From contig CM074143.1 in the NCBI GenBank assembly GCA_037178625.1, positions 1,798,001 to 1,862,000 on the forward strand: 64,000 bases of DNA, read 5' to 3'. The stretch comes from Skeletonema tropicum. Lineage: Eukaryota > Bacillariophyta > Thalassiosirophyceae > Thalassiosirales > Thalassiosiraceae. Both the position numbers and the translations under genes were made by a program. This document shows, piece after piece, positions 1 through 9,604 of the stretch; position 1 is the first letter of the stretch, and every line of letters begins with the position of its first letter. The notes beneath the pieces are model-generated. The model had not been told where the DNA came from, ran no database searches, and saw only the letters and a list, made by a program, of their open reading frames with translations.

Positions 1-293
1 CACACTGACTCATTCTCCCTATGCAAATATCCAGGAGGAAATAGTGTGATGAATGCTGGCCAAATCGACGCAGTCAACTCACCCAACGAACCAAGATGAG
101 GCTGAAATTAGCGATAGTGACAGTGATACAAGTACAAGACGCTAGCATCGTTTCTACGCACGAAAGATGTCTGAGCAGTGTTCATATGCTGTTCCTTCTT
201 GCAGACGGAGACGGGACGGGACTTCATAGGATGATAAAAGTAAAAGTTTGTAAAAGTTGTTAGACTTTCTGCCAATACATGCAAGTGCTGGTT
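1..293. repeat. left partial copy of the 3.47-kb tandem unit
   Basis: Bases 1-293 match 10233-10525 and the equivalent parts of every later unit almost base for base. The match stops abruptly after the sequence ATGCAAGTGCTGGT, where other units continue with ATAAGAG. The unit resumes at 7555. Position 1 therefore lies inside the array, which probably extends left of the window. Confidence 0.93.
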
Positions 294-421
294 AGAATGC
301 CACACCATTTCCCTGATTCTTTCGAAAGGCACTCAAAATAATCGCGAACGGGGAGGGACCCGTGAAGCGCCAAGAACAAAAAAGAACAAAAACGAATACT
401 CAAGAATCCAGGGTTGTTCAC
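294..421. other. non-array flank of the foldback element, no gene seen
   Basis: This short stretch begins where the array unit breaks off and ends at the foldback element. It shows no ORF worth calling. Its last seven bases (415-421, TGTTCAC) are the left copy of the probable target duplication of that element. Confidence 0.4.
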
Positions 422-1039
422 CACGGACAGGATGGGTGTCGCAACCCGGCTCCCGCCAAAATATGATAGGGGCGGGCATTTAAACGCTTTTTTGATGACA
501 CCCGTCGGCGCCGCCACGGCCCGCCCCTTGACACCCGTCTGCGTCTAGATAGAGAGTACTAATAAATCGAATAATTCGCAATCGATCGACAATCGACACC
601 AATAGCATCGCTAGTATTTGTGGAAGACATGATGAAAGCACTTAAATAATGTGTTAAATGCAACCAGAAAGGCTCGTGCACGCCAGCCGAAAGATTGAAC
701 GAATCGATTGCTAGCTTTTGGACGATGGAATCGAACGAATGGAATCGAACGAATGGAATCGAACGAATGGAATCGAATGGAATCGAACGAATCGTATCGA
801 ACGAATCGAATCGAATGAATCGAATGAATCGAATGAATCGAATCGTTATAATATTATTGGTGTCAATCGGATCAATTGCGATTTGTTCGATTTATTAGTA
901 CTCTCTATCTATTTAGACGCAGACGGGTGTCAAGGGGCGGGCCTGGCGGCACCTACGGGCTGCCGACGGGTGTCAACAATTCTGTCCGCCCCTATCATAT
1001 TTTGGCGGGAGCCGGGTTGCGACACCCATCCTGTCCGTG
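422..1039. mobile_element. foldback (long terminal inverted repeat) element
   Basis: The two ends are inverted copies. 422-475 and 988-1039 are perfect complements over about 52 bp beginning CACGGACAGGATGGGTGTCG. Weaker similarity continues inward to about 602 on the left and 858 on the right, giving arms near 180 bp. TGTTCAC occurs immediately outside both ends (415-421 and 1040-1046), a probable 7-bp target duplication. The interior (723-845) is a low-complexity tract and there is no transposase, so this is a non-autonomous element. Its superfamily cannot be assigned from the ends alone. Confidence 0.8.
723..845. repeat. GAATC/GAATG low-complexity repeat inside the foldback element
   Basis: This is a run of 5- to 9-base variants of GAATGGAATCGAACG and GAATGAATC forming the loop between the inverted arms. 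Short ORFs crossing it are composition artefacts rich in Asn, Glu, Arg and Met. Confidence 0.85.
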
Positions 1040-1046
1040 TGTTCAC

Positions 1047-2596
1047 ATTCTCGTTTTGAGAAATTGCGGGAAATCCTTAAGTGTAGAACTCGGAAATTAT
1101 TGCGGGACTCCATTTACTTAGGGGGGAGGCAACCTTCCAAAACTCTTGCTCCTTTCCATCACTTTCATGTTCGTTCGATTGATAAGATCGCCACTCGCAC
1201 CCAATGATACTCGCACTTTCGAGTTCAATCGTTCGTGGTTCATCGTTTGACTCAATCGAAAGCTACCATGTCCATGGCCACGGCCGTCAGTCGACGAAGC
1301 GGAGAAGATTGCCGTGTGAATCGTTTTGCTTCAATTTTAATCAAATGTATCATTTGCCTCCTAGAATTTGACGTCATAGCATGCACATTAAGATTTTGGC
1401 CGTGCTTTTGGAGCTCGAAACGCAATGTCAAAATATTATACAATCATTGGAGGAACGGAAGTCTATCGAACTGATGATCACATGCCAATGCCTCGTGGAA
1501 TAAATTAGAAACTGAAGGCAGGCGAAATCCAGCTTGCCCGACAGGAAGAGAGTCTGCAGGACCTCGTTGAGAGGAAGACGTGCCAGAGCTGAAGAGATTG
1601 CTCGAATAGCTCAAGAGGAAGAGGAACGGAATGCTCGCCTTGCTCAGAGGATGAGAATTATCACCGAGAGGAAGTGGAAAGTGATAGAAAGATTCAAGAA
1701 GAGGATGATTTGATACTGAAGCAATTATTAGTCTTACTCTTACAGCTTCCGAGTCTTACTAACTGCGAAGATTGCAGCACTTTTAGCACTATCATACAAT
1801 TCATTTTCAAATCATGAGAAAGAAGATTGATCGAATGAGGCAGTGCTCCACGCACAGCTATGATCCTTGCTCCCAGGCACAATGCGAAGAAAGGTTTTAG
1901 AAGCTTTTAACAGCTAGCAGCATTTAATGAGTATTGAGACAAATCTGCCGCCGACCCCATCGCCTGCATCTTGCAGGCATGGGGTCGACTTTCGAAACTC
2001 AAAATCTAAGATACCTGTGACTTCCTAGGTTGCCACTCATTTCTCTGGCGTGCATGCGTCTATCTGCTTTATCTCTTCTCAACACTATGTACTCTCTAAA
2101 TAGCACCGGTGCACGGTGCACAATAGTGCCGAATGTTCATACTAATAATCGCCCTCCAAACTTACGCAGTGAAGTTTTGGGAGAGCCAGAGATACTGTGA
2201 CTTCCGAGGTTGATGCACCAATGTATCTGCTTGAACTTCTCTCTTTACTCGCGCACGGTGCATCCTAGTTTTTTTCTCTCTCTAGAGAGAGCGAGTCGAC
2301 CTCATTTTGCAAAACAAGAAGAGAGAGAAGAGAGAGTTTTGCAAAATTGACCTTAAAAGGTCAGTCTCTAATAACGCTCTACCCGGAAGGCTCTCTCTCT
2401 TGCACACGGCCGGCCTCCGGCCGTGCGGCAGCAGGAGACACTGTGAACGAAGAATTGTTAACACACTTAACACACATATTTAACACGACATATGATACTA
2501 CAAACTTTCTCAATTGTTATTACTACTTCAAAAAGCTATTAACATTGCGGTAGCCTTCCGTGGTTTTTTGTTGGTTCGGGTCATTCTACAGTTCTC
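1047..2596. other. stretch without a convincing gene
   Basis: No ORF here shows sustained coding character. 1510-1720 would read on the plus strand as Glu/Arg-rich coiled-coil-like fragments broken by stops, so it may be a decayed gene. 1952-1987 is a strong hairpin: a 9-bp outer and 7-bp inner stem, CGACCCCAT/ATGGGGTCG and GCCTGCA/TGCAGGC, with loop TCT. 2270-2350 is CT/GA-rich with an inverted TTTTGCAAAA pair. Confidence 0.5.
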
Positions 2597-3873
2597 TCAA
2601 AGCATCCAGCTCAATACATTTTCTTTCGTGCTAAAGGCTTTCCAGATTCTTGCTTTGTATTCCTTTATGCGCGTGTCCATTCCCAAGATAACAGCTGACT
2701 TATGCCTTTGCAGCTTCTCATTGAGTTCAATTGTCAATGTCAAGCCTTCAAATTCAAGTAATTTCGCATGCGCTGAAGTTTCCAATCGAGAAGCTACGTG
2801 CCTCCTTTCGTCAGCATCTGTTCCGACAAGATCTTTAAGGTCTGCTTCATCCCCTGCAAATTGAACAAGCTCCAAGCACCTAAAGAGTGAAGTCTTGTGT
2901 TTGTGCAACCTTTGAGGGTACCGAGATTTTATCAATTCAGTGCAATTCAGCATGTTTGCCTCGCTCATCTCCAACAACACATTTTTAAGCGCTCACATGC
3001 ATTGCCAGTACCTTCTGCAACTTGTTTGGATTCATTTGAGTACGCCAACAGCACACGAGCAGGTGCAGCTGGAGCAGGAGCAGCTACTCTAGGGACAGCC
3101 GCTGCAGAGACAGAAGGCGCAGGTGGGCCAGCAGCTTTGTCCTTTTCAATCAAAGATGATTCAGAAGCATCATCGAAGGTGAGGAAAATTCGAGTTAAAT
3201 CTTCCACAGAGTCGTCTTGCAGCTTTCTCTTTGATGAGCACGAGTAGTAGGTGAGTCTGAAAGGGGCGAATATAACTGATTCATGAGACGCTTCGCCCTG
3301 TTCCGCTCCTTCTCCAATTCTGCTTTCGATGACTCAATCTCATGTTTGTGACACTCGATAAGCGCTTTCATCCACTCCTGCTCTCCCTATTCTTCTCTTT
3401 CAATTCCGAACGTCGTCTCCAATCTGCAATACCATCATGAACATGGCCCCGTGATCTTGCGTTGATGGGCCCATTGCTTCCAGCTTATTCTCGTCAAATC
3501 TCTTCTTGTAATCATCACCAGCGAACTTGGACCACTCAATTAGGACACTTCTACATCGGCCAAACCTATCCTGTCAGCAGCTTCAAAGAGGGTACTTACA
3601 ACAAGACAATGGCCACCACACAACCTTAACATTTCTGGAAGATGACAGACCATGGCCACAAAGCAAGTTTCGACAATAATACGCAGTTCCCCTCACGCTG
3701 GAACAAAGGCACATCAACTGCGAAGAGTTCATCCATCAATTTATCCACTTGCTCACGATTTCCCTTTCTTACCGCATCAATATCCAATATCAGGCATACT
3801 TATCATGGGCGAGAGTGCCCTCCGCTCGGCCCAATTTTCGTACGGCAGCGGCAGCATTATTCGATGATGCCAT
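2597..3873 (-). pseudogene. degraded gene, unknown protein with coiled-coil-like segments
   Basis: On the minus strand a start at 3873 opens MASSNNAAAAVRKLGRAEG, and recognisable protein-like pieces follow in changing frames. They include WSKFAGDDYKKRFDENK near 3520, a Glu/Lys-rich segment near 3330, an Ala/Pro-rich linker (2965-3207) and a C-terminal Leu/Lys/Glu-rich piece (2597-2980). The last two join if the frame slips by one base at an A5 run near 2985. At least three frame changes or stops separate the start from the end, and not all can be explained as introns. I do not recognise the family. The SANT/Myb-like flavour of the WSKF region is only an impression. A gene with several unrecognised introns is possible, but decay seems more likely. 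Confidence 0.45.
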
Positions 3874-4127
3874 TATTATTAAAATAGTAGTAATGGTGAT
3901 ACTTAGGAGGGTGGATTATTTCGAGGTTTGCATGTGATTGCGTGTGAAGAGGGGGAGTGGTATGGTGTCTTGTGTCTTGATATGATCTTGTAGTGATCAT
4001 GATCTTGTGCTTCGTGCCGGATTTTTTGCCTGTCATCAGAGGCGCTTCGCGCCTCTTCTTCCTCCTTCTCGTTTTGCAAAACTCGCTTACGCTCGCAAAA
4101 CTGGGATTTTTTTCTCTCTGTGAAGTA

Positions 4128-4459
4128 CTCCCTCTGTCCCAAAAAAAATGAGCTATTTGAAGTTAATCGTAGTCCCACAAAAAACTAGCTATTTGACGTA
4201 CTTATTCCTACGTCAGGTCCTACACAAGTGTCCGAGAGGCCTCTTCATTTTCACAATAGGGTTAGATATAAGGATATTTTAACGCCTTTTGTCACAATAT
4301 CATTACAAATAATTGCTTAACAACCTCCAACCTCCATATAATCGTAACCGGCGTGAAATAAGCTTTCCAACGATGTGCGATAGCAATTTTTTGGACGAAA
4401 ATTGACCAAATTTTAACTATTTTAAATCAAAAAGCTCATTTTTTGTGGGACAGAGGGAG
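4128..4459. mobile_element. Stowaway-like (Tc1/mariner-type) MITE
   Basis: This 332-bp element starts CTCCCTCTGTCCC and ends with the exact complement GGGACAGAGGGAG. A TA dinucleotide lies directly outside each end (4126-4127 and 4460-4461). Inside the termini the inverted similarity continues (AAAATGAGCT versus AGCTCATTTT). The interior is AT-rich and non-coding. Known Stowaway MITEs begin CTCCCTCCGT, insert at TA and are mobilised by mariner-like transposases, and this element fits that pattern closely. It lies about 540 bp upstream of the secreted Ser/Pro-rich gene and may be part of its upstream region. Confidence 0.88.
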
Positions 4460-4461
4460 TA

Positions 4462-4995
4462 GATAGGTAGGAGTAAAAATTACTGGTGGCCCTTGTACCA
4501 CGTGGGCCGACCTGGAAGCTTATAAAAACAGTTTGGGCCTTATTACCTGAGCCCTCCTCTCTACCTACGATCCTTTTACGAATTTACATCAAAAATACAT
4601 ATCTGAGCCCTGCACTACTTGCTGCGCCCGCCAAGCGAGCAGCAGCAGTAAGCATCAGCCCTTGCCCTTGCCACGCACATCTTTATTGTTGCAATTGGCA
4701 GACAAAAGGAACTACTCCTACAATTCGCGTCTTCAAGCTACCATCTCGTTGCTCGTTGCACATCCGCAGACCCGCCCATTGAGACTATTCTCTCACAATT
4801 TGCATCGTAAGTGAAGGCCCGTCGTTTTGTCAACTCAGTGTGTAAATAGGAGAAATAGTTCTTCGTCGGCCATGACAACTAACTTTTGTCCTGACATCAT
4901 TATCATCCATTCGCTCTCCAAATTCAAAACCCAACTAACATTGCTCTGTCATTCATTATCAATTGCAGAACATTCTGAAATAAAAACAAATCATC
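4462..4995 (+). other. upstream region of the Ser/Pro-rich secreted gene
   Basis: This 534-bp stretch lies between the MITE and the start codon at 4996. It contains scattered short ORFs without coding character. The last 60 bases are A-rich directly before ATCATG. No specific promoter element is identified. Confidence 0.4.
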
Positions 4996-6582
4996 ATGAG
5001 GTTCGCTGCTGCTACACGAGCACTTCTTATTGTAACTGCAGTTGGTCGCGTTGCTGCACAATCCACTCCTCCATCTTCCCAGCCATCTTCATCTTCCCAG
5101 CCATCTTCGGATCCCTCTGAACAACCCTCTTCGGATCCCTCTGAACAACCCTCTTCAGAGCCTTCTTCGGATCCTTCTGAACAACCCTCTTCGGATCCCT
5201 CTGAACAACCCTCTTCAGAGCCTTCTTCGGATCCTTCTGAACAACCCTCTTCGGATCCCTCTGAACAACCCTCTTCCCAGCCATCTTCGGATCCTTCTGA
5301 ACAACCCTCTTCGGATCCTTCTGAACAACCCTCTTCAGAGCCTTCTTCGGATCCTTCTGAACAACCCTCTTCGGATCCCTCTGAACAACCCTCTTCAGAG
5401 CCTTCTTCGGATCCTTCTGAACAACCCTCTTCAGAGCCTTCTTCGGATCCTTCTGAACAACCCTCTTCGGATCCCTCTGAACAACCCTCTTCAGAGCCTT
5501 CTTCGGATCCTTCTGAACAACCCTCTTCGGATCCCTCTGAACAACCCTCTTCGGATCCCTCTGAACAACCCTCTTCCGAACCCTCTTCAATGCCTTCGTG
5601 TTCACCATCCTTTTCACCAACCGAATCACCCTCGACAAAATATGGCACTAACATGTTCTATCCCATTTGGGAAATAAACTTTAACGGGTGCAGGTAAGAT
5701 CATTACTCCCTCTCTCTCCTATGTGTGTGTGTGTGTGTCTGCGATTGCGCACGCGTTGTTGGATGAATATTCGATGCTCTAACCTCAAATAATCTTACAT
5801 CCGTTGTCTCAAATAGGAATGACGGTTTGGAACCCAACTACATGGCTGCGAATCCTACAGACTGGCTAACCAGCACAAATGAAGCCTGCTGCAGCAAATT
5901 CTTCAATGGGTTCTTATATGATGCATGTATGGGGAGGTATCCTCCGGATCATGATGATTGTGTTAGAGCGCTATTTTATCCTGATTGGAGCGGATCTAAC
6001 GAAGGCTGCATTGCTGATGGTAAGTAAAAATGTTGTCCAATCTATCTTATTATGTGTATCAGCTAAGGCAGCATTCACTAATGCAGAATATGTTTTCTCA
6101 ATCAATCTATAGGGAAAGAACCTTATTACATGCTTAGCAACTTCAACTATTTCTTTTCCAACTCTATCGAAGAATGTTGCGAAAAGTTTTACCAATGGAA
6201 TTACTATGATTGCACTGGAACGAAACCTGAGCTGACAAACGGAGAGTACTACCCTGATTGGACTGGAAGTAGCACTGCTGCTTGTCTCAATGATAATAAG
6301 ATACCCACTTACATGCTCAATGATCAAGGTTGGTACCTTTCTACCACGCTCGAAAAATGCTGCGAAAGGCATTTTTCCTGGGGGCTAAGAGACTGTCTAG
6401 GCACTGCTGAAGTTGGGACCAATGAGTGGTACGTGAACTATGGAGATGAGACATGTGTTCAAGACTGCAACGGAGCCTCCCCCTGTGGTGGAATTGCGGA
6501 TTCTTGGGTCCAACTCTTCAAGAGCAAGGCAGAGTGTTGTGAAGATACTTTGCCTTGGAAACCCAGATGCCGCTTCTACTAG
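4996..6582 (+). CDS. secreted Ser/Pro-repeat protein with Cys-rich YPDW modules
   Basis: This is a three-exon gene: 4996-5693, 5817-6019 and 6113-6582. Both introns (123 and 93 bp) have GTAAG donors and TAG acceptors, and all junction phases agree. They join into about 456 codons. Residues 1-21 form a signal peptide (MRFAAATRALLIVTAVGRVA). Residues ~24-205 are a tandem tract of SSDPSEQP and SSEPSSDPSEQP units, rich in Ser, Pro, Asp and Glu and likely glycosylated or phosphorylated. The C-terminal half has four cysteine modules built on E(A/E/K)CC, an aromatic-Trp patch and YPDW(S/T)GS..C. I associate this module with diatom secreted or cell-wall proteins. The natural reading is a cell-surface or frustule-associated protein. 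That role is inference, as no catalytic motif is visible. The gene sits in the 7.26-kb segment that interrupts the first array unit. Confidence 0.88.
5098..5580 (+). repeat. in-frame coding minisatellite (24/36-bp units)
   Basis: This tract consists of near-identical units TCTTCGGATCCCTCTGAACA followed by ACCC, with an extra 12-bp TCTTCAGAGCCT insertion in some units. All unit lengths are multiples of three, so copy-number change keeps frame. Because the repeat lacks stops in several frames, it also produces long antisense ORFs that are not genes. Confidence 0.95.
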
Positions 6583-6583
6583 G

Positions 6584-7039
6584 TCAGGCTGTCTTTATCT
6601 CAGACACAATGTTGGCAGCAATGCTCTTCTCAGCCTCTGCACCCAATTTCATCTCGTGCAATTGTAATTCATCAAGTTCGTCGCATGCTTTTTTCAGTTC
6701 TTTGTCGAGTAGAATCATCCCAGGATTGTTCTTCCGTTGCAGCTTCTTAAAATAATTGTATGGTGTGTACGTCTTCTTTCGCATCTCTGGTGAATTGAAT
6801 ATTGTTCTGCCGGCGTCACTCCGTACCTTGGTGCGCTTCTCTGAACAGTTGTTGCGCAAATGGAAGTTCACACAGTGCCTAACCTTATGGGCGGACACAC
6901 CGTATGCATAGGCAAGGTCAGCATGCGGGGTAAATCCTTCAGGCCATTGCTCCCGATCAAATAAAAGGATGATGCGTTCCAATTCCGATTTGATCCTCAC
7001 AAGTTTATTGTTTTCCAATTCATTGAGATATGATTTCAT
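6584..7039 (-). CDS. hypothetical 151-residue protein, possibly DNA-binding
   Basis: This is an intact single-exon ORF from an ATG at 7039. It is rich in Lys, Glu, Asn and Leu. A central segment, DLAYAYGVSAHKVRHCVN, has the spacing of a helix-turn-helix-like unit and is followed by a basic stretch (SEKRTKVRSDAGR). The C-terminus is helical with alternating Glu/Leu. No known family is recognised. It converges on the Ser/Pro-rich gene, with the two stop codons separated by one base. It may be the remnant or product of a mobile element. It resembles, in general character only, the degraded gene at 2597-3873. Confidence 0.5.
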   Translation of the reverse strand: MKSYLNELENNKLVRIKSELERIILLFDREQWPEGFTPHADLAYAYGVSAHKVRHCVNFHLRNNCSEKRTKVRSDAGRTIFNSPEMRKKTYTPYNYFKKLQRKNNPGMILLDKELKKACDELDELQLHEMKLGAEAEKSIAANIVSEIKTA

Positions 7040-7554
7040 TTCCCCCTTCTTCGTCCCCTTTTTTCGTATTTATTGTATTCGCCCTCGTAAATCCTCAACC
7101 ATGCCTTCGGCAGCTTGGATCGTCCGATTGCATATTCGTGTCTTTCGCATCGTCATGGTAACTCTATTCACACACCTATTTATCGGATCTCTTCCCCCTG
7201 CTCCTTATTCTGATGAAGACTTGCCCCATCCCCATCGTTATTCTTTCCCCTTGATACCAATTCTCTATACTAAGACCAACGGGTGTATCAGTTGGGAAAG
7301 ATTGGCATCATTCATTGCAGGTGGCGAGAAGAAGGTACAGCCAGTCAGTTCCTGCACGCTTGCAAAGTATGTTACTGCTCTACAGAAGGCTTTCGGTACT
7401 TTGTCTCAAACTCTACCGCAGTGTACCACCGAACGTACAAAGGAGTGGAGGAAGAAGTGATAAGTAGTTGAAATATGCTCTTCCAAACATGGAGCAGCAT
7501 GATATTTCGGAATATCTAACCTACGATGAGCTTGCATTCATCGCAGGAGATGTG
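7040..7554. other. stretch before the array resumes, no clear gene
   Basis: Plus-strand frames contain an ORF from 7101 with a hydrophobic N-terminal stretch and a later CISWERLASFIAGG segment, ending at 7460. A second frame is open from 7283 to 7471. Neither has supporting splice structure or a recognisable domain. The segment ends at 7554, where the array unit restarts with GCAGTAATTCCGTCACCG. It could hold a decayed exon. Confidence 0.3.
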
Positions 7555-7867
7555 GCAGTAATTCCGTCACCGTCATTTTCAAATCCACTGACAGGATACT
7601 ATGATGTGTAACATGCAAGTGACGAGTGACAGTGAAGTGAGAGGCGTCAGTAAGTTGAACTTGAATTATTAGAACTAGAACGAGTGTAATGCAAGGCAAA
7701 GTCAAGTCAAGGCAATGCAGGCAAGACGAAGCACATGAACTGACTCTTATCAAACGAACGGGAACACATCTATATCAATGCAAACTTACAGCGACAGCGG
7801 CAGAGACAGCTCCTGGAGCGGTTGAGAGAAGAGCCAGGGCGGCGGAGATAATAAGATGAAGCTTCAT
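7521..7867 (-). pseudogene. array gene copy A, truncated and chimeric
   Basis: Exon 1 (7867-7790) is intact and encodes the signal peptide MKLHLIISAALALLSTAPGA plus VSAAVA, ending at a GTAAGT donor. Exon 2 starts at 7598 after the usual CATAG acceptor. It leaves array sequence at 7555 and reads only 11 more codons of foreign sequence to a stop at 7521. The predicted 51-residue product lacks the acidic linker, the basic four-cysteine core and the acidic tail found in the intact copies. It was created by the junction between the array and the 7.26-kb segment. Confidence 0.65.
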
Positions 7868-8269
7868 TATGTTTGTGATATCGTTTGATCTGTTGATAAA
7901 ATAATTATGGCAGGATCTCACAAGAACAAGAGGCAACCTCTGATGAAATGGTTCATGTTGGTGTTTCTGGCTAAAACGGTTCACACTTACGTCGGTTCAC
8001 ACTCGTGTCGTTCCACTTGTGTAAGTTCACGATAGTGTTTTTCTCATTTCCCCTCTTGTCCATGGTCGGACGCGTGTCATGCCGTCATAAAATAAACCCC
8101 TGCGGTGAATTAATAAAACACTTTTGTTACATTTAATCCTTCTCGCACAATTACTGTGTTGGCCGAAGCAAGAAGCTACTTAAAGGGGTTCGCTTCCGCA
8201 TTCCGCACAAGGTGTACTGACAAAATATTCACCCCAGGGTCAGCTGCACTTCATCTTCGCTCTTCGCTT

Positions 8270-9320
8270 GCTAAGGTACAAGCTATCCGTCTAAGCAGTG
8301 GTAATGCGCTTGTATAGTATCACCGCCGAATACAATTGGCCACTAGAAGTGGCTCATGCGCGTAGTGACGACGATAGATACGATTTGGTAGAATGTAGTG
8401 TTGCTGGCCATTGTCATGTCATTGTGTGGGCGCTGGTGCCATGGTGCTGGTGCTGGTGCTGGTGCTGGCTAGTGCTAGTCCCTAGCTACGAGAACTAAGC
8501 ATCTCTCCTACGCACAACAGATGTCTGAGCAGTGTTCAAATGCTAGTATAGTATCACCGCCGAGTATTTTCGTGATTGACGGCGATAGATTCGATTTGGT
8601 AAAATTTCGTAGTGCTGGGCATAGCAGCCAACACCAACACTGAAAGTTGACCTTTTGTATCAGCTATCACATTGCTTCTACTTCTACGGACGACAGAGAC
8701 GACGATAACAAGAACCTTCATCATTCAGAGAGCATAGAGTGGAAGATACGATAGGGTCGAATATAGTGCCGCTTGCCAGACTACACGGATCTCTCGTTCC
8801 ATATCAGCTGCGAGACTTTAACATCGTTTCTACGCAAGACAGAGACAGTTGTCTGAGCAGTGCTAATGCTAATATGCTTGAATAGTATCAACGTCTTCTT
8901 CTTCGCACGCCAGCGCCAGCGCCAGCGCTAGCCGTCTGAGAAGTGTTCAAGTTCAAATGCTAGTATATTACCGCCGAGTATAAATTGCCACTAGAACTAG
9001 AAGTGGCTCATGCGCATATTGACGATGATAGGTAAAATTGGATAGAATTAGTGCTGCTGGCCAGCCCAGCCCAGCCCAGCCCACGCCGACGCCCACATCA
9101 TGGGACCTCTCGTATCAGCTACTACGAGACTGTAACTGTATCTCTTCGCATCTACGCGCACGACAGCGACAGATGTCTGAGCAGTGCTACCGGGCTTGTG
9201 TAGTATCACGTCCGAGTGTAATGGGCCACTAGAAGTGGTACATGAGAGCATATTGACGACGATAGATAATTTTCGGTTGAATGTAGTGCTGCCGGCCAGC
9301 CAGCCCACACTGGAAGTCGA
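8270..9320. repeat. degenerate sub-repeats inside the array unit
   Basis: Within each unit a motif close to ATGTCTGAGCAGTG, a T/AGTATCACCGCCGAGTATA-like block, CCACTAGAAGTGG, CGACGATAGAT and GCTGGCCAGCC recur in that order. In this copy the first motif, exact or as a variant, lies near 8293, 8521, 8849, 8936 and 9172, with further copies at 165 and 10399. Sub-units are spaced irregularly (~85-330 bp). The unit thus behaves as a higher-order repeat assembled from older monomers. Short plus-strand ORFs with WCWCWCW tracts here come from TGCTGG repeats and are not genes. Confidence 0.75.
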
Positions 9321-9397
9321 CCTCTTGTACTTGTATTAGTATTAGCTGCGGGAGTCCCAATTCCTGGAGAGCAAGTCATGTCAACAAAACATCAACC

Positions 9398-9604
9398 ATG
9401 GGGACAGCTGAAGTTCTAAAAGAGACACTCAAGCTGATATCATCTTTTCCAGTTCAGCTTAGTCATAACCACCAGTGGCCACCAGATGTGGCCCTGGGCC
9501 TGGACTTGTACTTGTACATCTCTCTGGATGAGAGTTTGGCTTTGGCCTTGCCCCGTTCTTCGGTATTGGTGCTAGCTTTCACTGTGAGTCTTGTTTCAAA
9601 CTGA
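9398..9604 (+). CDS. doubtful 68-residue ORF in the array unit
   Basis: An ATG opens a frame starting MGTAEVLKETLKLISSFPVQ. A GTGAGT donor-like site lies just before its end, and further open segments follow to about 9918. Several AG sites exist downstream, but no phase-consistent longer protein was found. The same ORF occurs in every unit (12873, 16346, 19768 and 23237). Because the units are near-identical copies, conservation says nothing about coding. No family is recognised. Confidence 0.2.
   Translation: MGTAEVLKETLKLISSFPVQLSHNHQWPPDVALGLDLYLYISLDESLALALPRSSVLVLAFTVSLVSN

Noticed and set aside
5098..5580. Regular repeats resembling a CRISPR array
   Set aside because: There are no unique spacers. 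The units are coding, in frame and directly adjacent, in a eukaryotic gene.
4959..5677. Long ORFs antisense to, and in another plus frame of, the Ser/Pro tract
   Set aside because: They arise because the 24/36-bp repeat lacks stop codons in several frames. They have no signal, splice or domain support.
6969..7460. 163-residue plus-strand ORF
   Set aside because: It overlaps the start of the better minus-strand ORF and has no domain or splice support. It is kept only as a note in the stretch description.
8298..8498. Plus-strand ORF with WCWCWCW in every array unit
   Set aside because: It is produced by TGCTGG microsatellite repeats within degenerate satellite sequence. Its length changes with repeat number.
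9048..9308. Minus-strand 86-96 residue ORF in each unit (also near 12493, 15966, 19388 and 22857)
   Set aside because: It lies over the degenerate sub-repeats and its length depends on GCCCA repeat number. No start context or domain was seen.
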